A DNA stretch of 64,000 bases, taken from contig JBPOIJ010000017.1 of the NCBI GenBank assembly GCA_052034585.1, positions 145,035 through 209,034 on the forward strand. The letters are read 5' to 3'. A program made the translations under genes and the position numbers. The notes below the pieces were generated by a model, which was given only the letters and a program-made list of their open reading frames with translations, made no database searches and was not told where the DNA came from. Below are positions 8,223 through 16,620 of the stretch, one piece after another; position 1 is the first letter of the stretch, and the number at the start of each line of letters is the position of its first letter. This stretch comes from Xiheimicrobium sp052034585 (GTDB lineage: Bacteria; Myxococcota; Myxococcia; Myxococcales; Myxococcaceae).

Positions 8223-8894
8223 GTGAGCCGTTACGAAAAATGGACCGTCGAGCGATCGCCGATGGGAATTCGGGACTTCGCCGATCGCTACCGGTTTGGA
8301 GGAGACGGGGCCGCGCCACTCGTTCACTACACCGGGGGCAGCATCTCGTTCGAGGCGCATCAGGCGCGGTTCGAGAGCGAGCCCACCCCGATCGTCGACG
8401 AGTTCAGGCGTGCGTGGAAACGGTGCGGTGAGCCGCGGGTGGACTTGATCGTCTCGTCGTCGCCACCTCCGTCCGATGAGCCGAGACCGGAACCGCTGGA
8501 GTCGTTCCTCGAGTACGTGAGCGACGTGTTGGTGTCTCGGCTCGAGCAGGCACCGACCGCGCTCGGGTTCCTCGGCTATTCGCTTGGTGGATCGTTCGCG
8601 ACCTACCTCGCGGCGCTCACCGAATCGGCGAAGGCGTTGGCGATCTTCGGCGGTGCAGGGCACGTCGAGGCCGCTCGGGAGGCGGGACCAGTGCTCGCGC
8701 ACGAGCTCGTCACGTCGCTGTTCCGAAACCAGGACGATCCTCTTCACGATCCACGGATCGCCGCGCAGCAGCTCGCTCCAGGGTTTCACGCACGCGCGAT
8801 GGGGCTTCGAGCCGGAGCGCACCCGTTCGTCGACTACGCCGCCAATCAAACCGTCGCCGACGCCTTCGCCTTCGTGCTCGATCGGCTCCGCTGA
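8223..8894 (+). CDS. Alpha/beta-hydrolase fold protein
   Basis: This 223-residue cytosolic protein contains the nucleophile elbow GYSLGG (residues ~125-130, Ser in the G-x-S-x-G pattern), followed by SFATYLAAL. That is diagnostic of alpha/beta hydrolases. A late His in GAHPFVDY could complete the triad. I start at GTG because GAAGGAG lies 5 nt upstream; the frame continues 14 codons further 5' without a ribosome site. Divergent from the sigma-factor operon and followed by the leucine-rich gene with an 18-bp gap, so the two are probably co-transcribed. Substrate unknown; esterase or acyltransferase activity is possible. Confidence 0.7.
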   Translation: MSRYEKWTVERSPMGIRDFADRYRFGGDGAAPLVHYTGGSISFEAHQARFESEPTPIVDEFRRAWKRCGEPRVDLIVSSSPPPSDEPRPEPLESFLEYVSDVLVSRLEQAPTALGFLGYSLGGSFATYLAALTESAKALAIFGGAGHVEAAREAGPVLAHELVTSLFRNQDDPLHDPRIAAQQLAPGFHARAMGLRAGAHPFVDYAANQTVADAFAFVLDRLR

Positions 8895-8912
8895 ACGCAG
8901 GAGATTCGGCGA

Positions 8913-9887
8913 ATGCCGGCCCGAGCGAGGACAGCCAAGAAGACGACGGTTCCCGAGACGACGCTCCTCGACGAGGTTGGTGAGCGGCTCCTTGGCGCGG
9001 TGGTGTCGAACGCAGACGACCTCGAGTCCAAGCTCGTCTTCGCCGACTGGCTCGTCGAACGCGGAGACCCGAGAGGCGAGTTCATTCTGGTGCAGTGCGC
9101 GCTCGGCCGTCCGCTCCAGGGCGCGAAGGGCACCGCGCGGAGACGGCACCTCTTCGAGGCCGACCCACCGGAGCTCAAGGCCCGCGAAGCCAAGCTGCTC
9201 AAGACCTGGGCGAAGACCTGGCTCTTGCCGATTCGGCCCTTCATTCGCACGTGGCGATGGGACGCTGGGTTCGTCAGCGCGATCGTCGCCGACACCACCA
9301 AGTTCCTCGAGGGACGCGAGCTGATCTTCGCCACCACGCCGCTCACCGAGGTCGAGCTGACGGCGATGAAGGGCGGTCAGCTGGGCTCGATCTCGGAGCA
9401 CCCGACGAGCGCCCGGCTCCGTCGCCTCAACCTCGGCTTTCAAAAGCTCGACGCGGCCGCCCTCGAGGCGCTGGGCAGCCTGAATTGGGCTGGGGTGCGT
9501 TCCCTTCGGCTCGCGGGGAACCGGTTCGGCGTCGCGGGAGCGGTGGTGCTCGCAAAGGCCGCGCTGCCCTCTCTCGACACGCTCGAGCTCAACGATTCGG
9601 ACCTCGACGATGCGTGCGTCGAAGCGCTGGTCGAGGCGCCGTTCTTCGCACGGCTGCGCAGCCTCGAGCTCGGGTGGAACGAAGGCATCACCGCACGCTC
9701 GGTCGCGCTCGTCCTCTCGAAGGGGCGCGCGCTCGAGCGGTTGGGGATTCGACGCATCGGGGCCGAGCCGGGCGATCTGAAGTCGCTCGCCGGAATCAGC
9801 CAGAGCCTCAGGCGTCTGCACGTCGCGCCTCAACTCGAGCGAGCGGCCCTCGACGCCTTCGGGAGCGCCGTCGAGATCACGAGCTGA
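8913..9887 (+). CDS. TIGR02996-domain leucine-rich repeat protein
   Basis: This 324-residue protein opens with SKLVFADWLVERGDPRGEFI (~38-58), the signature of the myxobacterial TIGR02996 repeat-companion domain. It continues with leucine-rich repeats (RLRRLNLGFQKL, VRSLRLAGNRFGVAG, LDTLELNDSDLDD, LRSLELGWNEG). There is no signal peptide or enzyme motif, so a cytosolic protein-binding scaffold is likely. AGGAG lies 10 nt before the ATG. It follows the alpha/beta-hydrolase gene and converges on the FecR gene with 60 bp between them, in which I see no clear terminator. TIGR02996 proteins are numerous in Myxococcota; their role is unknown. Confidence 0.8.
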   Translation: MPARARTAKKTTVPETTLLDEVGERLLGAVVSNADDLESKLVFADWLVERGDPRGEFILVQCALGRPLQGAKGTARRRHLFEADPPELKAREAKLLKTWAKTWLLPIRPFIRTWRWDAGFVSAIVADTTKFLEGRELIFATTPLTEVELTAMKGGQLGSISEHPTSARLRRLNLGFQKLDAAALEALGSLNWAGVRSLRLAGNRFGVAGAVVLAKAALPSLDTLELNDSDLDDACVEALVEAPFFARLRSLELGWNEGITARSVALVLSKGRALERLGIRRIGAEPGDLKSLAGISQSLRRLHVAPQLERAALDAFGSAVEITS

Positions 9888-9947
9888 ATCCGTCGGGAGC
9901 CGAACGCCCGAGAAGCTCGCCGCGTGAGTCGAAACGAACCGCCGCCG

Positions 9948-11708
9948 TCACTGACCGAGCGCGGAGCGAGCCTCTTCGACGAAGCGCCCGTTCGGGTACG
10001 CCTCGAGGTACTTCGCGTACTCGCCCATCGCTTGCCGCGGCCGCAGCAGCGAATCGAAGCAGCGGGCCCGGAGGATCCGTGCGTACTGCGCGGAGTCCTG
10101 CCGTTCGATCGCGATGTCTTCCAGACCGGTGAGGAACCGATCGCAGCCACCGGTCGCCAGGCTCGCCTCGGCCTTCTCGAAGAACAGCTGCTCGAGCGAC
10201 TTGGAGCGGCTCCGGAGATCGGCCGGCTTTGCTGCTGGAGCAGGCGGTGCGGGGGCCGGCGTCGGTGCAGCGGTGGGCTTCGCGTCGAGCACCGGGACGA
10301 TCAGCGTCGGAGGCGCGATCGCGGCTGGTGAGGGCGCCGGAGCCACCGGGGCTGGCGTCGGCAGAGGCCTCGGCGCGACGGTCTTCGGCGGCGCGACCCA
10401 CTCCGACTCCTCGGAGGCCGGCCCTTCTGCCTTCGGCTCGGGCTCGGGCTCGCGCCTGAAGGGAACCCCACGCGTGTAGCCACCTGCGAGCGACGGAAAC
10501 GCCGTGCCAGGTCCGTCCCACCGCTCGACCTCCACCTCGGTCTCGGGCTCGACCGTCTTCGTCGTGGTCTGCTCCGGGGCGGCCGCGAGCACGACTGGTG
10601 CCTCGGCCGGAGCCTGAACTGGCGCGGGCTGCTCGACGGTGCTCGCTTGCTTCGATCGTGCGCTGGTCTCCACGTCCAGCGTCGAGCCCGAGCGCGACTC
10701 CGCGCTGACTTCGACCGGGCTTGACGCGAGCCGCGCCTTCGACTCCTCGGGGCTGAGGCGCGGCAGCGCGCCACCCTTGGCCGACACGACGGCTGCGGGC
10801 CGGTTCTCCACCGAGCTCACCGCCTCGGCGATGCCCTGCACCTCCGACAGCTCGCGCTCGACGGCCTGGTTGATCGACCCGAGCTTCGCGCGCCCCTTGG
10901 GATCGATGCTCAGCCGCTGCCCGGCCTTCACCTCGGCCTCGCCGCGCTCCGACTCCACCTTCACCTGCCCCTCGGCGACGGCGACCTCGACTCCCGCAGG
11001 CCCGTTGGCGACCGAGAAGATGGTCCCCACTACGTGCACGTCGACGCCACCGGCGTGCACGACGAAGCCCTTGCGCTGCTCGTGCGACGCGCGCACCGCG
11101 AGTCGGCCCCGATTGAGGGTGAGCGCCACGTCGTCAGCGTCGACGCGCGTGAGCGCGACCTGCGTGCCCGCCGCGACCCGCAAGTGGCTCGAGTCAGGGA
11201 GGTGGACGAAGGCCTTGCCCGCCACGCTCGTTCGCAGCACGTCGCCGCCCTTGAGCGTCTCACCGGCGATCACCGGCTCGTTCGTCGCAGCCACCCGCGT
11301 CAGCCCACGCGCCACCTCGACGCGAATCGGCTTGGGCTCGGGCAGCTGCACGAGGGGCGGCTCGGTCGGAGGCTCGATCGGCGTCTCCGCGGGCCAGAGG
11401 ACGAAGGTCACCGCTGCGGCGACCGCGACCATGGCTCCAGCCACCGCGAGCGGCATCCAACGCGGCCTGGCGGTCGCACGCATCTTCCGCTCGACGAGAG
11501 CGCCCACCCGCTCGTCCGTCGCCAGCCAATCCAACGGCGGAGTCGACTTCCGCGCCGCGTCGAGGGCCCCGCGCGCGATCCGCACCGCTTCGAGCGCGTC
11601 TCGACATTCGGGGCAGTCCTGCAGGTGCAGCTCGACGTAGCGGCGATCATCCAGCTCGAGCTCGTCGGCGGCCAAGGCCCACAAGCGCTCCGTCTCGTGG
11701 CGCATCAT
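9948..11708 (-). CDS. Zinc-finger/FecR-domain anti-sigma factor with C-terminal TPR-like region
   Basis: This 586-residue membrane protein has several parts. An anti-sigma zinc finger (H28-x3-C32-x2-C35 in HLQDCPEC) is followed by a transmembrane helix (~86-105) and a periplasmic FecR domain (~125-270, with GDVLRTSVAGKAFVHLPD and VVGTIFSVANG). A long Pro/Ala/Glu linker (~290-510) leads to a C-terminal helical region with RPRQAMGEYAKYLEAYPNGRFVEEA, typical of a TPR/BamD-like repeat. The start overlaps the sigma stop within ATGATG. It is the presumed regulator of the adjacent ECF sigma factor. The fusion of FecR to a TPR tail is common in Myxococcota; the signal is unknown. Confidence 0.85.
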   Translation of the reverse strand: MMRHETERLWALAADELELDDRRYVELHLQDCPECRDALEAVRIARGALDAARKSTPPLDWLATDERVGALVERKMRATARPRWMPLAVAGAMVAVAAAVTFVLWPAETPIEPPTEPPLVQLPEPKPIRVEVARGLTRVAATNEPVIAGETLKGGDVLRTSVAGKAFVHLPDSSHLRVAAGTQVALTRVDADDVALTLNRGRLAVRASHEQRKGFVVHAGGVDVHVVGTIFSVANGPAGVEVAVAEGQVKVESERGEAEVKAGQRLSIDPKGRAKLGSINQAVERELSEVQGIAEAVSSVENRPAAVVSAKGGALPRLSPEESKARLASSPVEVSAESRSGSTLDVETSARSKQASTVEQPAPVQAPAEAPVVLAAAPEQTTTKTVEPETEVEVERWDGPGTAFPSLAGGYTRGVPFRREPEPEPKAEGPASEESEWVAPPKTVAPRPLPTPAPVAPAPSPAAIAPPTLIVPVLDAKPTAAPTPAPAPPAPAAKPADLRSRSKSLEQLFFEKAEASLATGGCDRFLTGLEDIAIERQDSAQYARILRARCFDSLLRPRQAMGEYAKYLEAYPNGRFVEEARSALGQ

Positions 11709-12325
11709 GGCGACACCTCCTGCTGCACCAGCGTCTTCATCGCCTTGGTGAAGTCGAGCCGGGCGCTGTGCAGCCTCGAGCGCACGGTGTTGTACGAGGC
11801 TCCGACGGCCTGGGCGATCTCCTCGGGGCCGAGCCCACAGAGCTCGTGGTAGACGAAGACGACGCGCTTCTTCGCGCTCATCGTGTCGAGCGCGCGATGC
11901 ACCAGCTGGGTCGCCTGGCTCTGCTGGGCCGCCCGCTCGGGGTCGACGCCGGCGAAGATCTGCTCGGGGACTTCATCGGTCAGCTCCTCGCGGCGACGAC
12001 GCCACCACCGCAGGTGCATGAGGGCCACGTTGCCGCAGACACGAAAGAGGAAGGTGCGGAACTGCGACTCACCCCGAAACGCCGGCACCGCGCGGAGCAG
12101 CCGCACGTAGGTCTCTTGAACGAGATCGTCGAGATCGTTCCGGCGACCGGTGAGGTGAAAGAGCGTGCGCGCCACGTCGTCGCGGGTGAGCCGGTAGAGC
12201 TCTTCGAACGCGAGCGCGTCGTCCTTCTTGATGCGATCGACGAGCCGAAGCAGCCGGGCCTCGACCTGTCCGGTCGGAGGAGGCGTCGGGACCAACCTCG
12301 GGAGCGGAAGTGCTTCGGCAGTCAT
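11705..12325 (-). CDS. ECF-type RNA polymerase sigma factor
   Basis: This is a 206-residue protein. Region 2: FEELYRLTRDDVARTLFHLTG and DLDDLVQETYVRLL with FRTFLFRVCGNVALMHLR. Region 4: TMSAKKRVVFVYHELCGLGPEEIAQAVGAS, then YNTVRSRLHSAR, a clear helix-turn-helix. I start at the ATG preceded by TTTGGAGGA; a TTG 12 nt upstream would lie inside that ribosome site. It is coupled by a 4-bp overlap to the FecR anti-sigma gene. Divergent from a Cys-rich lipoprotein across a 265-bp intergenic region, which is a likely place for autoregulation. Confidence 0.88.
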   Translation of the reverse strand: MTAEALPLPRLVPTPPPTGQVEARLLRLVDRIKKDDALAFEELYRLTRDDVARTLFHLTGRRNDLDDLVQETYVRLLRAVPAFRGESQFRTFLFRVCGNVALMHLRWWRRRREELTDEVPEQIFAGVDPERAAQQSQATQLVHRALDTMSAKKRVVFVYHELCGLGPEEIAQAVGASYNTVRSRLHSARLDFTKAMKTLVQQEVSP

Positions 12326-12590
12326 CGAGTCCTCCAAACGGGCATGCGGATTGGTTGCCGCGCCACGCGGAGGTGATCGACTGGTCGGCCCGCTCGAAAA
12401 TCAGCCCATCGGCACCTCGGAACCTGCCCGAAACCGGGCGTTTCGGCCGTGTCGGAGCGCCTCGTTCACTGGGAAAGGCCGGCCGCGGGATTCGAAAACC
12501 GAGTCGTCCGATCACTTCCGATCGAGGCGGCAACCAAGCGAATGCGTGCGCCGATGAGAGCGCGCCAAACCCAACTGGAAGGACGCCTCC
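12326..12590. other. Divergent intergenic region, sigma factor / Cys-rich lipoprotein
   Basis: This is the longest gene-free stretch in the window. It should hold promoters for both directions. I see good ribosome sites at each edge and a short GC inverted repeat, GCCCG-AAAC-CGGGC, near 12426. A GGAACC at 12419 resembles an ECF -35 element, but no -10 lies at the right distance. Nothing else is recognisable. Confidence 0.4.
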
Positions 12591-13592
12591 ATGAATCTCC
12601 GAAGCCTTGCCCTCGTCGTCGTTCCGCTCCTCGCTGCGAGCGGCTGCACCATCGTTCACTACGACGATCTCGAAGACTGTACCTTCGGCTGTCCCGGAAC
12701 GACGTGTACCTCGAACCAGGACTGCCATTCGAGCTGCAGCTGCAACAGCTCGGGGCGCTGTGAGGCCCGGCCACGGTGCAACGGCAACTCGGACTGCGCG
12801 AACGGCAGCAGCTGCGTCGCCAACCGCTGCGTGGCGGCCTGTACCCGGAACACCGACTGCTCGGCGACCGACTTCTGCCTCGCGGGCAGCTGCCGCCCGA
12901 TTCCTCCTGGAGCCCACGCCTGCACCTCGAACGCCCAGTGCGGCCTCGATCCCTGCATCAACGGCTTCTGCGTGAGGCCGTGCAGCGCGGCCACCGACTG
13001 CGGCGGCAACCTGGTCTGCTCGAACGGCTTCTGCGCGAACCCACCGACGGACGGCGGCATGGGTGGCGGCCCGGCGGGCGGCGGCTCGGCCAACACGGCC
13101 GGCGGCACCTCCGGCACCGGCGGCGGTTCGGCGAACACCGCGGGCGGCACCTCGGGCACTGGCGGTGGCTCGGCTGGAACGGGTGGTGGCGCAGCGACGG
13201 CGGGTGGCGCGGCGGGTGGTGGAAATGCCGGCGGTGGAGCCCCTTCGAGCTGCACCTACAACGCCGACTGTGGCGTGGGCGCCTGGTGCGTGAACGCCAA
13301 GTGCTTCTTCGGCTGCACCGCGGACAGCGACTGCCACGGCACCAACGAGTCCTGCCAGGCGGGCCTCTGCAAGACGCGCATTCCCGGCACCTGCAGCACC
13401 TCGGCGCACTGCCAGGCCGGCCAGGACTGCGTGAACGGCAACTGCGCGAGCCAGTGCTCGAACGCGGGTCAGTGCACCGGTGGGAACGTCTGCCGCATCG
13501 GCTACTGCCTGCCGCCGAGCACCACCGTGTGCACCACGAACTGCGACTGCCCCACCTCGCAGCGGTGCGTGATGGGCAGCTGCCAGCCGTGA
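12591..13592 (+). CDS. Cys-rich lipoprotein with Gly-rich linker
   Basis: This 333-residue lipoprotein begins MNLRSLALVVVPLLAASGC. It has many 8-10-residue Cys-pair modules of the CTSNQDC / CNGNSDCANGSSCVANRC type (~30-150), then a Gly/Ala/Ser/Thr linker (~155-215) in which a 14-residue unit (GGGSANTAGGTSGT) is repeated in tandem. Further Cys modules (~220-333) end in CDCPTSQRCVMGSC. These modules resemble Dickkopf-like/EB disulfide repeats used in extracellular binding. GGAAGGA precedes the ATG. Divergent from an ECF sigma factor and followed by a strong terminator, so it is monocistronic. Function unknown; a surface adhesin or receptor is the likely class. Confidence 0.8.
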   Translation: MNLRSLALVVVPLLAASGCTIVHYDDLEDCTFGCPGTTCTSNQDCHSSCSCNSSGRCEARPRCNGNSDCANGSSCVANRCVAACTRNTDCSATDFCLAGSCRPIPPGAHACTSNAQCGLDPCINGFCVRPCSAATDCGGNLVCSNGFCANPPTDGGMGGGPAGGGSANTAGGTSGTGGGSANTAGGTSGTGGGSAGTGGGAATAGGAAGGGNAGGGAPSSCTYNADCGVGAWCVNAKCFFGCTADSDCHGTNESCQAGLCKTRIPGTCSTSAHCQAGQDCVNGNCASQCSNAGQCTGGNVCRIGYCLPPSTTVCTTNCDCPTSQRCVMGSCQP

Positions 13593-13638
13593 CGTCCTCC
13601 GGGTGAGGCGATCGATCCTCCCCAGAGGTCGCCTCCCA

Positions 13639-13683
13639 GCGCGCCGCTCGTCGGGATCTTCCGGCGGGCGGCGCGTGTCTTTT
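13639..13683 (+). terminator. Strong intrinsic terminator after Cys-rich lipoprotein
   Basis: A 14-bp stem (left arm 13641-13654, right arm 13661-13674, two G-U wobbles, loop GATCTT) can be extended by one or two pairs. It is followed immediately by GTGTCTTTTC. It lies 49 bp after the stop of the lipoprotein and ends 10 bp before the convergent peptidase stop. The U-run is on the plus strand, so it serves the lipoprotein gene. Confidence 0.8.
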
Positions 13684-13693
13684 CAGAGCACGC

Positions 13694-15082
13694 TCACTTC
13701 TTCAGCGCCGAGGCGAGCTCCTCGTAGAGGTGGATCGCGCTCTTCACCGACTTGTCGAAGTCGCCCAGGTGCAGGCTCTCGTTCTCGGAGTGCGCGTTCG
13801 TGTACGGGTCCTCCACGCCGATGAGCAGCGCGGGCACCCCACCGAGCTCGGCCGAGAACGGCTCGACGAAGGGAATCGACCCGCCACACCCGATCGCGAC
13901 CGCCTTCGTCCCGTAGCCCTTCTCGAGCGCGCGGAACGCCGCCTGGAACGCGGGCCCCGACGGATCCGTGTACCACCACTTCGCGCCTGGCTCGGCGTCG
14001 ACGTGCACCTCGACCCCCCACGGCGCCGCCTTCTTGATCGCTTCGATGAGCCGCTGCTGCACGTCGTTCGGATCGAGATCGGGCACGATGCGCACGCCCA
14101 CCCGAGCCCAGGCCGACTCGCAGACGATGTTTCGCGCGTCCTTCTTCGAGCTCGCCTGCATCGCGTTGACGGTGAGTGACGGCTGGCGCCAGTTCGTCTC
14201 CCACGGGTGCCGATCGCCGCCCATCAGCTGCACGCCCGGTAACAACCCGACCTGCTTGCGGAAGAGCTCCGGCGTGGTGGGCAGGGCCTTGATCGACGCG
14301 CGCTCCTGCTCGTTGAGCGGCTTCACCTTCTCCATGATGCCGGGGATCGCGATCGTGCCGTCGGCGTGGGTGAGCGACGCCAGCATCTTGCACAGCGCCA
14401 TCGTGGGATCGGGGATCGGGCCTCCGTACAAGCCCGAGTGCACCGACTGCTTGAGCGCCTTCACCTCGACGTCGACGGTGACGAGCCCGCGCAGCGCAGT
14501 GGTGACGCTCGGCAACCCGGTGTCGAAGTTCGCGGTGTCGGTGAGGACGATCGCATCGGCGCTGAGCAGCGTGCGGTGGGTGCGGAGGAACTCGGTGAGG
14601 TGGTTCGAGCCGATCTCCTCTTCTCCCTCGATGACCACCTTGATGTTGAGCGGCAGCCCGCCCGCCGCGAGCCACGAGGCCGCCGCGCTCGAGTGCACCA
14701 CGATGCCCGCCTTGTCGTCCGCCGCGCCTCGACCCCACAGCCGCCCCTCACGCTCGGTCGGCTCGAAGGGAGGCGACTTCCACGCGGCCGCGTCTCCAGC
14801 CGGCTGCACGTCGTGGTGCGCGTAGAGCAGGAGCGTCGGCTTCCCCGGCGCCTTGACGATCTCGCCGAACACGTACGGGTGCGCGCCCTTCACCTCGAGC
14901 AACTGCACGTTGTCGAAGCCGCGCTTCTTGAGCAACTCGGCCGTCGCTTCGGCGCTCTTGCGCACCTGCGCCGGATCGAAGCCGTCGAAGCTGACCGACG
15001 GGATGCGCACGAGCGCCTTCAGATCGTCGAGGAACGAAGAACGCTGGGTGTCGTAGTGAGCGAGGGCCTTGGAGACGGTCAT
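13694..15082 (-). CDS. M20-family metallopeptidase (dipeptidase)
   Basis: This is a 462-residue cytosolic di-zinc exopeptidase of the M20 family (CNDP/DUG1-like). Metal ligands and catalytic residues are visible: HHDVQP (H89/D91), GRGAADDKAG (D122), EGEEEIGS (catalytic E154, ligand E155), the lid-domain motif SVHSGLYGG and a late ligand His in NAHSENE. Length fits the family. I use the ATG giving MTVSKAL; an upstream TTG is less likely. A TACACG hexamer begins 13 nt before the ATG, suggesting a leaderless transcript. Probably cleaves dipeptides; the exact substrate cannot be told from sequence. Confidence 0.9.
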   Translation of the reverse strand: MTVSKALAHYDTQRSSFLDDLKALVRIPSVSFDGFDPAQVRKSAEATAELLKKRGFDNVQLLEVKGAHPYVFGEIVKAPGKPTLLLYAHHDVQPAGDAAAWKSPPFEPTEREGRLWGRGAADDKAGIVVHSSAAASWLAAGGLPLNIKVVIEGEEEIGSNHLTEFLRTHRTLLSADAIVLTDTANFDTGLPSVTTALRGLVTVDVEVKALKQSVHSGLYGGPIPDPTMALCKMLASLTHADGTIAIPGIMEKVKPLNEQERASIKALPTTPELFRKQVGLLPGVQLMGGDRHPWETNWRQPSLTVNAMQASSKKDARNIVCESAWARVGVRIVPDLDPNDVQQRLIEAIKKAAPWGVEVHVDAEPGAKWWYTDPSGPAFQAAFRALEKGYGTKAVAIGCGGSIPFVEPFSAELGGVPALLIGVEDPYTNAHSENESLHLGDFDKSVKSAIHLYEELASALKK

Positions 15083-15125
15083 GAGCGGCCGTGTACTCAA
15101 GTGCCGCCGACGAATCGAGTGCTCG

Positions 15126-15503
15126 TCACCCTCGCGACGACAGGAGCCCCGACGCCCAGGCGAGTCCGTCGTCGAGGCCTTCGAAGACCTCGACCGCGAT
15201 CGGGTGCTTGCGCACGTTCTGGGCGAGCTTGAAGCCGCGCGCCGCGATCCGAACGCCGACCGAGGTGGTGACGATGCAGATCCCGGTGAGCGCGAGCCGC
15301 CCCGTCACGTCGAGCCAGAAGGTGGGCACCGAGAGATCGACCGAGCGCACCAAGGAGCCGACCTCGAAGACGATCACCACCGGGCCCTTCGCCAGCGCCG
15401 CTTCGACGGCGGCGATCAACGGGCCTTGCGCGGCTGGGTGGAGGTCACCGGAGACTCGGTAGGTCACCACGAACATCCCCGGCTGAGGCGTCTCGAACCG
15501 CAC
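15126..15503 (-). CDS. STAS-like domain protein
   Basis: This 125-residue protein has the alternating beta/alpha pattern of small SpoIIAA/STAS-like domains (MFVVTYRVSGDL, GPVVIVFEVGSL, ALTGICIVTTSVGVRIAA). Domain assignment rests on fold pattern rather than a fixed motif. No phosphorylatable Ser in the classical DSSG position is evident. The GTG start is preceded at exactly 12 nt by TAGAGT. It stands alone between two minus-strand genes. The role is probably regulatory or protein-binding but is not established. Confidence 0.6.
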   Translation of the reverse strand: MRFETPQPGMFVVTYRVSGDLHPAAQGPLIAAVEAALAKGPVVIVFEVGSLVRSVDLSVPTFWLDVTGRLALTGICIVTTSVGVRIAARGFKLAQNVRKHPIAVEVFEGLDDGLAWASGLLSSRG

Positions 15504-15509
15504 CGAGAG

Positions 15510-15515
15510 ACTCTA
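15510..15515 (-). promoter_or_regulatory. -10-like hexamer TAGAGT, leaderless position
   Basis: TAGAGT starts 12 nt before the GTG of the STAS-like gene, placing the expected transcription start on the GTG itself. No Shine-Dalgarno sequence intervenes. No clear -35. Confidence 0.4.
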
Positions 15516-15579
15516 TTCCAGCTGCGTGCCACCGCAGCGACGCTTCACTGCGTACAGGGCCGCTCCGATCGACTCCCGC

Positions 15580-16620
15580 TCAACGCACGCGCCCCACCAC
15601 CACGGAACAGCGCAGCCCGCCGTTCGAGATCGCGAAACGCTCGTCGATCGGCAGGCCGAGCGAAGCCTCGCCGTCTTGGAGCAGGAAGGCGAAGCGCCAG
15701 CCAGCGAACGAGGTGGCGAGCCGCGCGCCGAGGCTCGAGAACAGCCCGTGAAGCTCGAACTTCGAGCCCACCCGCTTGCCATAGGGGAGGTTGGCGATGA
15801 TGAGCCCTGGCGGCAGGTCGGGGCGCGTCGCGATCGTCGCGTCGATTCGTTCGAGCTGGAGCAGCTCCCCGACCCCAGCGCGCCTCGCGTTTCGCCGCGT
15901 CACGCCCAGCGCCCCTGCGTTGAGATCGGAGCCGCGAAGCCAGGTCGTCACCGACGGCCGTGGCGCACGGGCCGCCTCGAGCACGGCGCGATCGAACGAG
16001 GCGAAGCGCTCGAAGAGAAACGAGCGACTGCGCCCTGGCTGGAGGCCTGCACACTGCTCCGCCGCCTCGATGAGGATCGTCCCGCTCCCGCACATCACGT
16101 CCCACAGCGGCTCGCCCGGCGCCCAGCGAGCCAACCGGAGCACGCCCGACGCCAAGGTCTCCCGGAGCGGTGCCTTCCCGACCTCCTGTCTCCAGCCGCG
16201 GAGGTAGAGCAGCTCACCGGAGGTCTCGACGAAGACGCTGCCACCACGCCGATCGAGGCGGAGCTGAACCTCGACCCGATCGTCGCCGTCCGACGTCCAC
16301 GCCGACTTCGCAGCGCTGGACCACGGCTCCGAGCTCCCCGCGCCCTCCCCTCGCACCACGGAGATCGACAAGGGGAGCGGACCGACGAGCTCCCGAAGCC
16401 GAAGGCGCGCCAGCTCGGACGGACGCTCGACGCGCCCCACGTTCCACCAGACACGGCTCGCCAGGCGGCTCTGCACGTTGAGGCGAACGATCGTGCCTGC
16501 CGGACCTTCGACGTCGCACCCGCCCGGCGCGGCCGTCGCTCGAACTCCAAGACTTCCAAGCTCGTCGATCAGCGCCGGCTCCAGCCCAGGAGTCGTGGCG
16601 ACGAACGCCTTCTCGGTCAC
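15580..16620 (-). CDS. THUMP-less RlmL/TrmN-like RNA methyltransferase
   Basis: This 346-residue protein is a class I SAM-dependent methyltransferase of the UPF0020 (RlmL/TrmN/Trm14) group. N-terminus: KAFVATTPGLEPALIDEL, as in RlmL-type proteins. Catalytic domain: RETLASGVLRLA, the SAM-binding loop WDVMCGSGTILIEAA and the target-base motif IANLPYG (variant of N-P-P-Y). The family makes m2G in rRNA or tRNA. A full THUMP domain is hard to see in the ~150-residue N-terminal part. The start overlaps the preceding methyltransferase stop by 4 bp. The exact RNA target is unknown. Confidence 0.8.
   Translation of the reverse strand: MTEKAFVATTPGLEPALIDELGSLGVRATAAPGGCDVEGPAGTIVRLNVQSRLASRVWWNVGRVERPSELARLRLRELVGPLPLSISVVRGEGAGSSEPWSSAAKSAWTSDGDDRVEVQLRLDRRGGSVFVETSGELLYLRGWRQEVGKAPLRETLASGVLRLARWAPGEPLWDVMCGSGTILIEAAEQCAGLQPGRSRSFLFERFASFDRAVLEAARAPRPSVTTWLRGSDLNAGALGVTRRNARRAGVGELLQLERIDATIATRPDLPPGLIIANLPYGKRVGSKFELHGLFSSLGARLATSFAGWRFAFLLQDGEASLGLPIDERFAISNGGLRCSVVVGRVR

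Noticed and set aside
9888..9947. Terminator between the leucine-rich gene and the FecR gene
   Set aside because: The 60-bp convergent gap has no stem of more than four pairs followed by a T-run on either strand.
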